Below, piece by piece: positions 1-4,149 of a DNA stretch of 5,617 nucleotides. Each line of letters opens with the position of its first letter. The first letter of the stretch is position 1. The DNA is from Candidatus Woesearchaeota archaeon (GTDB lineage Archaea > Nanobdellota > Nanobdellia > UBA10117 > ARS21): the NCBI GenBank assembly GCA_002725495.1, contig PBPJ01000001.1, positions 5,325-10,941 on the forward strand, read 5' to 3'. The position numbers and the translations under genes were made by a program. The notes below the pieces were generated by a model. That model was not told the origin of the DNA and did no database searches. It was given only the letters and a program-made list of their open reading frames with translations.

Positions 1-99
1 TTGTTTTCTTATAAATCTTTTATGTCTTTCAATTTCAGCTTTACATTTTTTTAGTTCATCTGGACAACCAATCTCATCAAACATTTTATCATTTGTCAT
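1..99 (-). CDS. Partial small phage protein, runs off the left edge
   Basis: The frame is open from an ATG at 99 down to base 1, so 33 residues are visible and the C-terminus lies outside the window. The peptide starts MTNDKMFDEIGC and ends in a Lys/Arg/Glu-rich, probably helical stretch. Two things support the start. The ATG shares bases with the TGA of the upstream 90-aa gene (ATGA overlap at 96-99), which is typical of translational coupling. A GAGGT SD (bases 110 to 106) precedes it by six bases. I do not recognise the product. It is the third gene of the leftward repressor-side operon. Confidence is fairly high that it is translated; there is none on function. Confidence 0.7.
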   Translation of the reverse strand, partial: MTNDKMFDEIGCPDELKKCKAEIERHKRFIRKQ

Positions 100-368
100 T
101 TTAATACCTCAATCTTTTTAACAACAGATCGTGGATAAACTGTGGTGTTGCCGACAGTAAGTTCGCCATCATCATCAAAACTATGGGATGCAAAGATAAT
201 TAATTTTTTTGGATCTTTATGTAAAAGATAACCGGTATCTTCGCACCAAGAATACACTTGATCTTTAGCTTTATCTAAAGTCATCCATTCTGGATTACTA
301 ACAATATCTTGCCAGTAAATTCTAACTCTTTTATATTTAAACTTTTTTTGTGGCTTTGAAATAGGCAT
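96..368 (-). CDS. Conserved-looking phage hypothetical protein (90 aa)
   Basis: A soluble 90-aa protein with no signal peptide or membrane segment. The N-terminus is basic (residues 1-16), followed by a RIYWQDI segment (16-22), a Trp/Cys-containing middle (W41, C42), an acidic turn SFDDDGEL (63-70) and a C-terminal TTVYPRSVVKKIE strand/helix. The pattern of a basic start, WxDI, then an acidic DGEL turn before a YPR-V-KKIE end resembles short hypothetical proteins I recall from marine and other phages, but I cannot name a function. The start is supported by an AAGGAT SD about eight bases upstream. It lies inside the 3' end of the preceding gene (32-bp overlap, different frame) and is coupled downstream through ATGA. 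Confidence 0.8.
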   Translation of the reverse strand: MPISKPQKKFKYKRVRIYWQDIVSNPEWMTLDKAKDQVYSWCEDTGYLLHKDPKKLIIFASHSFDDDGELTVGNTTVYPRSVVKKIEVLK

Positions 369-573
369 CGTATAAATCCTTGTAATCTACTTCTCGTTTA
401 GTTATCTCTCTTATCTTTTCTACGATATGAGGTTTGGGAAATCGCTTGTCATTCTTAACTGTCAAGCAAATTCTTTGACAATTTGTTGCCGGATTGATAC
501 CTTTATATCCTAGCATTAATCCTAAACTATGGTATGATAGTTTGTTTTTTTTTCGCCAATCATTGAGTGTCAT
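337..573 (-). CDS. Small Cro/CI-like helix-turn-helix regulator
   Basis: A 78-aa protein likely to be a DNA-binding phage regulator. Residues 1-35 read as an HTH of the Cro/CI type: MTLNDWRKKNKLSYHSLGLMLG (helix 1, turn, helix 2), then a short linker and NCQRICL as the putative recognition segment. The second half, P46 onward, carries the usual KPHIVEKIREITKREV pattern ('P-x(3)-V-x-x-I-x-x-I-T-x-x-x-V'), common where small phage repressors define their last helix. An AAAGGA SD (584 to 579) precedes the ATG by five bases. It is the first gene leftward from the divergent promoter region and faces the recombination operon, the classic place for a phage switch regulator. Whether it represses or activates is not visible. 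The HTH call is by pattern only. Confidence 0.8.
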   Translation of the reverse strand: MTLNDWRKKNKLSYHSLGLMLGYKGINPATNCQRICLTVKNDKRFPKPHIVEKIREITKREVDYKDLYDAYFKATKKV

Positions 574-601
574 GTTGTTCCTTTATATAGTATTTTTGGT
601 T

Positions 602-630
602 ATATATATACAAGATATTTAGTTTGACAA
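602..630 (-). promoter_or_regulatory. Putative leftward promoter for the HTH-regulator operon
   Basis: On the minus strand TTGTCA (630 to 625, 5/6 of TTGACA) is followed after 16-18 bases by TATATA in the alternating TA tract at 601-610. A start near 594 would give a leader of about 20 nt carrying the AAAGGA SD of the regulator gene. The -10 is ambiguous because the tract repeats. Its -35 overlaps that of the rightward promoter. Confidence 0.4.
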
Positions 631-651
631 CAACTTTATTATGTGTATACA
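624..651 (+). promoter_or_regulatory. Putative rightward promoter of the recombination operon
   Basis: A consensus -35, TTGACA (624-629), is followed after 16 bases by TATACA (646-651, 4/6 of TATAAT). The expected transcription start is near 658, only a few bases before the ATG at 665. The transcript would then be nearly leaderless, which fits the absence of any SD there. Sigma70-type promoter by pattern only. Confidence 0.5.
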
Positions 652-653
652 CA
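642..653. promoter_or_regulatory. Perfect 12-bp palindrome, candidate operator over the -10
   Basis: TGTGTATACACA is its own reverse complement and covers the putative -10 of the rightward promoter. A dimeric regulator such as the divergently encoded HTH protein could bind here and block RNA polymerase. Only one perfect copy occurs in the window, so the binding partner is inferred from position. Confidence 0.4.
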
Positions 654-664
654 ATTTAAAAAAC

Positions 665-1576
665 ATGGATTTACAAAAAATAGAAAAAGCATTTAGTTTT
701 TATAATGGTGGTAAGGGTTTGGATCACTGGTCCTACTCCTCTACTAGCTCACCATTTGCTAAAAATATAATTAATTATTATTTCCCTCAAGAAGTTAGAC
801 GTAAGTTTCCATTCAGATACCCGGGTGATTTTGGTAATCTAGTTAACAACACAGTACAGAAAATGTTAGCTGATGTTTTGTATGTTGAGGGTAGAGAAAG
901 ATTAACAGAGTGGGATAGAAGTTATGAAGCTGCATACAATCATGAACTAAAAGACTTTCATTCCAAACTACCAGTAGATGCTAAAGATAAGTTTGGCAGA
1001 GAAGAAGTATTAAAATATGCAGAGCCTTGCATTAAGATTACAGAAAAAGTTGTAAAAGAAATAGTCGGTAAAAACAAATTAGTTTGCGAAAGATATATTG
1101 ATCATGGAATAGATTTAATGATTAAAAAAATTACTGGCAGAATAGATTACGAAACAAAACATACATTTATAGAATTAAAAACAAAACCACCAAAAACATC
1201 AAAGGTTAGAAACAAAGAAGAATTTAAAATGAGATCACAGGATCTACCTTTAGAACCACAGATCGAACACTTAACACAGACTTCATTCTACTACATGGTA
1301 ACTAAAAAAATTCCTTATTTAGTTTATACTAATGATAAGGAGTTTAAGCTCTTTGATCAGAGCCATGAGTTGATGAAGCCTGATCATCTGGAATATCTTT
1401 ATAATAAAATGATAGAGAAAATTTTATTGTGGGAAAAAATGATTATGTATTGTGATGGAGACATAGAGAAGTTAGCTTTAATGTGTGAGCCACCAGATAT
1501 GGATCATCCTTTTTATTACAGAGACTTAACAGATGATCAGAGAAAATTAATAAGTAAACTATGGGGAATAAAATGA
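665..1576 (+). CDS. PD-(D/E)XK exonuclease (RecB/Cas4/lambda-exonuclease-like)
   Basis: Likely the resecting nuclease of a phage recombination pair, cutting 5' strands to expose ssDNA for the annealing protein encoded next. The catalytic signature is in the second half: an upstream Glu in LVCERYI, then GRIDY (motif Asp), then FIELKTK (the ExK), and about 35 residues later a QTSFYY (Q-x3-Y) element typical of RecB/Cas4-type nucleases. No Cys cluster for an Fe-S site is evident. The frame is open from an ATG at 641 (311 aa), but that ATG lies in the palindrome and upstream of the predicted -10, so I prefer the next ATG at 665 (303 aa, starting MDLQKIEKAF). Neither has an SD. Its TGA overlaps the ATG of the next gene (ATGA, 1573-1576). 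Confidence 0.85.
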   Translation: MDLQKIEKAFSFYNGGKGLDHWSYSSTSSPFAKNIINYYFPQEVRRKFPFRYPGDFGNLVNNTVQKMLADVLYVEGRERLTEWDRSYEAAYNHELKDFHSKLPVDAKDKFGREEVLKYAEPCIKITEKVVKEIVGKNKLVCERYIDHGIDLMIKKITGRIDYETKHTFIELKTKPPKTSKVRNKEEFKMRSQDLPLEPQIEHLTQTSFYYMVTKKIPYLVYTNDKEFKLFDQSHELMKPDHLEYLYNKMIEKILLWEKMIMYCDGDIEKLALMCEPPDMDHPFYYRDLTDDQRKLISKLWGIK

Positions 1577-2085
1577 CACAAATAAATAAAAAAAATATGG
1601 AGATATGGGAGCAGCTATCAAAAACAAATCCTAAGTATACTAAACCTATCAACAAAGGTTGGGGTACAATAACAACAATCGATCCAATGTATCAAATTAA
1701 AATGATGACAAATCAATTTGGTCCGATTGGTAAAGGTTGGAGCTACCATGTAAACTATCATTACACAGATAAATTAATCTTTGCGGAAGTTAGCATTAAG
1801 TATTGTTTGGATGCTGAATGGAGAGAGTTTGGTCCAGTGTGTTCAGTTGCACCACTTGGAAAAAACAATGGTAAGTTAGATGATGAAGCACCAAAGAAAG
1901 CTATGACCGATGCACTAACAAAAGCATTTAGTCATATAGGTTTATGTGCGGATGTATTTTTAAATGAGTTCGATGGTAATAAATATGTCATCGATGACTT
2001 TGATGATCAAAATTCTGTAAAAAAAACTACAGGATCTACGTTGAATAACAATGTAGCAAATATAAAAAGGAGACAAAATGGATAA
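1573..2085 (+). CDS. Rad52-like single-strand annealing protein (recombinase)
   Basis: Probable ssDNA-annealing protein of the Rad52/Sak/ERF superfamily, partner of the nuclease upstream. Diagnostic stretches are ELxKTNPKYTK-type text at residues 13-24, IDPMYQIKMMTNQFGPIGKGW (36-56), a beta-rich centre (59-90), and KLDDEAPKKAMTDALTKAFSHIG (101-123) followed by ADVFLNEFDGNKY (126-138). The last two blocks match what I recall of phage annealases, where a helical K-x-x-x-TDAL-x-KA region precedes a 'DVF-x-G/E-F-D-x-N-K-Y' end. Residues 139-170 are an acidic, Asn/Lys-rich tail. An in-frame ATG at 1561 lacks an SD. The ATG at 1573 has GGGGA (1563-1567) five bases ahead and the ATGA overlap, so I use 1573 (170 aa). 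The exact subfamily (Sak versus Sak3 or ERF) is not resolved. Confidence 0.82.
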   Translation: MTQINKKNMEIWEQLSKTNPKYTKPINKGWGTITTIDPMYQIKMMTNQFGPIGKGWSYHVNYHYTDKLIFAEVSIKYCLDAEWREFGPVCSVAPLGKNNGKLDDEAPKKAMTDALTKAFSHIGLCADVFLNEFDGNKYVIDDFDDQNSVKKTTGSTLNNNVANIKRRQNG

Positions 2086-2362
2086 TATATTTATCAATCT
2101 AGTAAGAAATCCAGATTGGAAAGCGGGAACTAATTTACCCGTATATGTTGGTCCACCAAACACTAAACACCCCGGTAAAAACTGGAGAGTTGGTGTTCAA
2201 ATAAATGGTCAATGGTACAATCAAGCTGCCTTCCCAGCGAAAGATAAAGATGGGAATAAAATAGAAGGTGGTTTGACAATAAAACTAGAGCCATCTAAGT
2301 CTAGTAAAAAAAATGACTTTGCTTCTACATCTAGTAGTGGTAAAGATGAGTATACTTTCTAA
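2078..2362 (+). CDS. Small protein with SSB-like tail, function unknown (94 aa)
   Basis: A 94-aa protein starting inside the last codons of the annealing-protein gene (8-bp overlap) behind a strong AAAGGAG SD (2066-2072). Residues 1-70 look beta-rich and compact, with LPVYVGPPN, NWRVGVQINGQWYNQAAF and GLTIKLEP. Residues 73-89 are a Ser/Lys-rich, low-complexity linker. The last residues, DEYTF, are acidic and end in Phe. That layout (core, flexible linker, acidic tip ending in F) resembles single-strand DNA-binding proteins, and the position right after an annealase suits one. The core is shorter than a normal OB-fold SSB (about 110 aa) and I see no clear OB motif, so an SSB role is a hypothesis. 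The stop codon lies in a hairpin. Confidence 0.8.
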   Translation: MDNIFINLVRNPDWKAGTNLPVYVGPPNTKHPGKNWRVGVQINGQWYNQAAFPAKDKDGNKIEGGLTIKLEPSKSSKKNDFASTSSSGKDEYTF

Positions 2363-2379
2363 ATGATCTAGAAAGTATA
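2351..2379 (+). promoter_or_regulatory. Perfect 11-bp hairpin over the stop codon of the 94-aa gene
   Basis: Arms TATACTTTCTA (2351-2361) and TAGAAAGTATA (2369-2379) are exact reverse complements around a 7-nt loop. The TAA stop is at 2360-2362, at the top of the left arm. No T-run follows directly, so it is not a standard intrinsic terminator. It could stabilise or punctuate the mRNA. Confidence 0.55.
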
Positions 2380-2388
2380 GTTTATATA

Positions 2389-2437
2389 GGTGGGGTAGGG
2401 TTTTTTTTCCCTTTCTTTCATGTTTCCCTATCCCGCC
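2389..2437 (+). promoter_or_regulatory. GC-rich 12-bp RNA stem with 25-nt loop in the intergenic gap
   Basis: GGTGGGGTAGGG (2389-2400) can pair along its whole length with CCCTATCCCGCC (2426-2437) in the plus-strand RNA, using ten Watson-Crick and two G-U pairs (2391/2435 and 2395/2431). On the minus strand these two positions would be A-C mismatches, so the structure favours rightward RNA. The loop begins with eight Ts and is a pyrimidine tract up to 2419. The stem is conspicuously GC-rich against its surroundings. Purpose unknown. Confidence 0.6.
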
Positions 2438-2447
2438 AAAAGAAAGG
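2410..2447 (+). promoter_or_regulatory. Competing 9-bp pairing that covers the next SD
   Basis: CCTTTCTTT in the loop (2410-2418) is the exact complement of AAAGAAAGG (2439-2447), which contains the SD of the ATG at 2452. This pairing interleaves with the GC-rich stem, so the two would either exclude each other or form a strained pseudoknot. It could regulate translation of the following gene. Evidence is sequence complementarity only, and an anti-SD-like pyrimidine tract can arise by chance. Confidence 0.4.
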
Positions 2448-2451
2448 AATT

Positions 2452-2748
2452 ATGAATAAAAAAATTACAGAAATAGACCCAGAGATTAAAAAAAAAATAA
2501 TACAAGATAGAGAAAAAGACTATGGAGATTATCAATATAACTTTACTGTACTAGCAGAAATGTTTACACTTGTATTAGCAGACAATTTAAAAAAGAAAAT
2601 TAAACCACATCAAGCAGCTCATTTAATGATGGCTCTTAAATTATTTAGGTCCACAAGAGGCTACAAAGCTGATAATTATCATGATTTATCAGTGTATAAT
2701 GACATGGCATTTGCCTTACACAAAAAAGATATAGACAAAAAGGTATAG
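2452..2748 (+). CDS. DUF6378-like phage protein
   Basis: A 98-aa, mostly helical protein. Residues 18-32 contain QDREKDYGDYQYNF, then an alpha-helical A-E-M-F segment, IKPHQAAHLMMALKLFR (50-66), and a DNYHDLSVYNDMAF end (74-88). The order 'R-x(3)-YGD-x(3)-NF, I-x-PH-x-A-x-LMM-x-LK-x-x-R, D-x(3)-Y-x-x-MA' matches what I recall of DUF6378, a small domain common in phages and of unknown biochemical function; the fold looks all-alpha. Start: AAAGGA SD just before ATG (2443-2448), with a rather short spacer. It follows the structured gap, so its translation may be controlled separately from the recombination genes. Assignment rests on motif memory. Confidence 0.75.
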   Translation: MNKKITEIDPEIKKKIIQDREKDYGDYQYNFTVLAEMFTLVLADNLKKKIKPHQAAHLMMALKLFRSTRGYKADNYHDLSVYNDMAFALHKKDIDKKV

Positions 2749-2750
2749 AT

Positions 2751-2972
2751 ATGCATAAATATAAACGAATCATTAACGGGGAGTGTCATTTTCAGATGAT
2801 TGAACTCTTTGATGATGTAGAGAAAGCTGCAAACAACTCGAATAGAGGAGAACTTGTAGAATGCAATATTCAAAATTTAAAAATGGATTTTGCAAAAGTA
2901 GTAAAGGAGAAAGATGGAAGAGTTAAGAACTCGTCTGCAAAAGTACAGGGATCTTCAGCAGAAAAAACATGA
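2751..2972 (+). CDS. Small hypothetical protein (73 aa)
   Basis: It starts two bases after the stop of the DUF6378-like gene, behind an AAAAAGG SD (2737-2743) lying within that gene's end. Residues 1-55 have a mixed composition (two Cys at 12 and 39, FDDVEKAANN, LKMDFAKVVKEKDG). The last 18 residues are Ser/Lys-rich and low complexity, and this is where the reading overlaps the 53-aa gene in another frame, so that tail may be shaped by the overlapping gene. No family recognised; no signal or membrane segment. The SD and spacing make it likely to be real. Confidence 0.62.
   Translation: MHKYKRIINGECHFQMIELFDDVEKAANNSNRGELVECNIQNLKMDFAKVVKEKDGRVKNSSAKVQGSSAEKT
2903..2909 (+). promoter_or_regulatory. 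Strong internal Shine-Dalgarno for the overlapping 53-aa gene
   Basis: AAAGGAG lies four bases before the ATG at 2914, inside the 73-aa gene. It is the main evidence that a new gene starts here rather than the frame being a chance ORF. Confidence 0.65.
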
Positions 2973-3075
2973 GAAGTTCCTTGAAGCGAAGCAGAAAGTT
3001 TATAAGTATCAAAAAGATTCTTATAGATTGCTTTGGAAAATAGAGCAGACAAAAGAACAATTAATGAGAACATAA
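2914..3075 (+). CDS. Small coiled-coil protein overlapping the 73-aa gene (53 aa)
   Basis: An open frame of 53 codons starts with ATG behind a strong AAAGGAG SD, overlaps the upstream gene by 59 bp in the +1 frame, and ends TAA at 3073-3075. The peptide begins MEELRTRLQKYRDLQQ and is almost entirely Glu/Lys/Gln/Arg with regularly spaced Leu, Tyr, Phe and Val, and no Pro or Gly. It should be one long amphipathic helix or coiled coil. It fills an otherwise empty 100-base stretch between 2972 and 3075, which strengthens the case. Its stop codon lies in the loop of a 10-bp hairpin. No function can be assigned; a dimeric scaffold or small inhibitor would fit the form but is speculation. Confidence 0.72.
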   Translation: MEELRTRLQKYRDLQQKKHEKFLEAKQKVYKYQKDSYRLLWKIEQTKEQLMRT

Positions 3076-3085
3076 CTCATTAATT
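3059..3085 (+). promoter_or_regulatory. Perfect 10-bp hairpin with the stop codon in its loop
   Basis: AATTAATGAG (3059-3068) and CTCATTAATT (3076-3085) are exact reverse complements around the 7-nt loop AACATAA, whose TAA ends the 53-aa gene. The stem is AT-rich and no long T-run follows, so strong intrinsic termination is unlikely. Geometry is like the hairpin at 2351-2379. Confidence 0.5.
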
Positions 3086-3125
3086 TACATCGCTAAAAAA
3101 AAACAAATAAATCTGTAGGGGATCT

Positions 3126-3647
3126 ATGACCATAAATGTCAGTAAACATTACGAAACACACAAAAAAAAATTAAATCAAAATCATTTTATCTATAAAGTT
3201 AAGAAAGCATTTTACCTTCTTACGAGCCAAGAAGAAAGATTATATGAGGTAGGGTTCTCGGAAGGGTTTTTATACGCTGCTAATCTTTTACAAAGACAAC
3301 CTATAAAAGATAGCAACGTAAAAAAAATTGTTGGTTATAATATTAGAAGAGCAAAACCATCAGAGGTCCAAGCAGTAATTAATAAAGTGTGTATACATTT
3401 TGAAGTTCATAAAGAAGTATTGATGAGCAAGAGTAGAGCTGAAGAAATACTACGAGCAAGAAACGTAGTACATAATTTATTAGTTGAAAAATTTAATATA
3501 AGTTTATCAGAGATAGGTAGATACTTCGGTCAAGATCACACTACAGTTTTAAATTCTATTCAAATGAAAAAAGATGAAAGAAGATTTTGGAGTCCGGACC
3601 AAAGTCTTTGGCAAGAATACGAACAGATAAAAAAAACTATTAGCTAA
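3126..3647 (+). CDS. Stand-alone DnaA domain-IV-like DNA-binding protein
   Basis: A 173-aa protein whose C-terminal half matches the DnaA box-binding domain. Residues 80-94 (SEVQAVINKVCIHFE) correspond to its first helix, LMSKSR (99-104) to the usual 'L-x-SKSR', ILRARNVVHNLLVEKFNISLSEIGRYFG (108-135) to the helices before and into the HTH, and QDHTTVLNSI (136-145) to the DnaA signature 'DHTTV-x-x-x-I' that reads the DNA. The AAA+ ATPase domain is absent. Residues 1-75 are a basic helical extension without recognised motif. It could bind DnaA boxes in phage or host DNA, for origin recruitment or to interfere with host initiation; that is inference. Start: AGGGGA (3117-3122) before the ATG. It ends tail-to-tail with the minus-strand operon. 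Confidence 0.85.
   Translation: MTINVSKHYETHKKKLNQNHFIYKVKKAFYLLTSQEERLYEVGFSEGFLYAANLLQRQPIKDSNVKKIVGYNIRRAKPSEVQAVINKVCIHFEVHKEVLMSKSRAEEILRARNVVHNLLVEKFNISLSEIGRYFGQDHTTVLNSIQMKKDERRFWSPDQSLWQEYEQIKKTIS
3640..3647. other. Palindrome TTAGCTAA supplying stop codons on both strands
   Basis: Both convergent genes end in Ser-stop (AGC TAA) read from the same 8 bp. There is therefore no gap and no room for a separate terminator between the two operons. Confidence 0.8.
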
Positions 3648-3888
3648 AACTTCTATAACGTCTTACCTTAGAAGCAATACTTTTTGGTTGTCTACTAAAT
3701 TGTTTACCAGATCTTTTAGCTCTTCTCTTTGCAGCAGTAGTTCTTGCATACTCTGAAGCAGATAAACTTTTTATCGCTGCACTTGGAAGATACCTCTCTC
3801 CAGTAACTGATGATTTTTTGCCAGATTTTGTTCGCCATTTTTGTTTACCCCAAGCCTTTAAACTTCTTTGTGATTTGCTTAAAGCCAT
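3640..3888 (-). CDS. Basic protein, C-terminal DUF5872-type module (82 aa)
   Basis: A strongly basic protein with the pattern SKSQRSLKAWGKQKWRTKSGK (4-24), TGERYLPSAAIKSLSASEYARTT (29-51), then KRRAKRSGKQFSRQPKSIASKVRRYR (54-79). I recall this series ('SQ-x-SL-x-x-W-x-x-x-W-x-T-x-SGK', 'GERYLP-x-A-x-x-x-L', 'GKQF-x-x-QP-x-x-IA') from marine phages and large DNA viruses, often joined after a 'GQWSARKAQLL...GGGY' segment (DUF5872-like). Here that segment is the gene immediately upstream, ending in a TAATG shared with this start (3886-3890). A GGTGGG stretch in the end of that gene may serve as the SD. The charge suggests nucleic-acid or virion-interior binding; function unknown. Confidence 0.8.
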   Translation of the reverse strand: MALSKSQRSLKAWGKQKWRTKSGKKSSVTGERYLPSAAIKSLSASEYARTTAAKRRAKRSGKQFSRQPKSIASKVRRYRSFS

Positions 3889-4067
3889 TATCTATACCCA
3901 CCACCTTTTGCTTTATAAGTCTTGGCAAGTAATTGAGCTTTCCTAGCAGACCATTGTCCAGCAGCTGTACCCATAGTTCTTCGAGCTTTGATCTGCTGAA
4001 ACAATCGCTTTCTTAACGTAGGTTTGGTATAATTACCAGCTTTATTTACACTACTTTTTTTTGCCAT
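3888..4067 (-). CDS. Basic protein, N-terminal DUF5872-type module (59 aa)
   Basis: A 59-aa open frame with a recognisable core: NYTKPTLRKRLFQQIKA (12-28), then AAGQWSARKAQLLAKTYKAKGGGYR (35-59). The 'YTKP-x-LR ... GQWSARKAQLL-x-x-x-Y-x-x-x-GGGY' pattern is, from memory, the hallmark of DUF5872-like proteins of marine phages and large viruses, so I am confident it is a real gene although short. Its ATG lies inside the preceding 32-aa gene (17-bp overlap, other frame) with only an A/G-rich stretch as SD, suggesting coupling. Its stop overlaps the next ATG as TAATG, directly followed by what looks like the second half of the same protein type. Biochemical role unknown. Confidence 0.78.
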   Translation of the reverse strand: MAKKSSVNKAGNYTKPTLRKRLFQQIKARRTMGTAAGQWSARKAQLLAKTYKAKGGGYR

Positions 4068-4149
4068 TTTTCTTTTTCTTTTTCATCTTCGATGCAAGAA
4101 TTTTTTTCTTCAATGCAGGTGGAAGAGTTTTTTGTTTAGCAGTTAACAT
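4051..4149 (-). CDS. Tiny Lys-rich protein (32 aa)
   Basis: A 32-codon frame starting at the TAATG junction with the 36-aa gene (4147-4151), preceded by AAAGGTAG in that gene's end as SD. It begins MLTAKQKTLPPALKKKIL and ends in a Lys/Asn tail with about half of all residues Lys. The 'LTAKQK-x-LP-x-AL-x-x-x-I' core resembles very short proteins I recall in marine phage genomes next to the 36-aa type found here, which argues that it is a gene and not a chance frame. It overlaps the next gene by 17 bp. Function unknown; the extreme charge suggests nucleic-acid contact. Confidence 0.65.
   Translation of the reverse strand: MLTAKQKTLPPALKKKILASKMKKKKKNGKKK

Noticed and set aside
130..138. A DnaA-box-like CGTGGATAA (8/9 of TGTGGATAA on the minus strand sense).
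   Set aside because: Single site inside a coding region (Val-Tyr-Pro-Arg codons of the 90-aa gene), with no cluster of further boxes; probably chance.
601..610. Alternating TA tract as a replication origin or cruciform.
   Set aside because: Ten bases of TA are common in AT-rich intergenic DNA and overlap a promoter -10; no iterons or DnaA boxes are nearby.
1443..1655. Minus-strand open frame across the exonuclease/annealase junction.
   Set aside because: Antisense shadow of two well-supported genes, without an SD; its hydrophobic composition is what antisense of Lys/Glu/Asp-rich coding gives.
1960..2163. Minus-strand open frame opposite the annealase and 94-aa genes.
   Set aside because: Antisense shadow with no recognisable motif; both sense genes have strong SD and motif support.
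2376..2381. TATAGT as a promoter -10 for the DUF6378-like gene.
   Set aside because: No acceptable -35 at 16-18 bases, and the bases are mostly part of the hairpin arm at 2369-2379.
2389..2400. G-quadruplex in GGTGGGGTAGGG.
   Set aside because: Only three clear G-runs; at best a weak two-layer structure. The pairing with 2426-2437 is a much better explanation.
2679..3073. Minus-strand open frames opposite the 98-, 73- and 53-aa genes (2679-2873 and 2870-3073).
   Set aside because: No SD and no domain, and the plus-strand genes with SDs explain the region.
3388..3397. A second copy of most of the palindrome (TGTGTATACA) in the DnaA-like gene.
   Set aside because: It is explained by the codons for Cys-Ile-His, lacks the last two palindromic bases and is not near a promoter.
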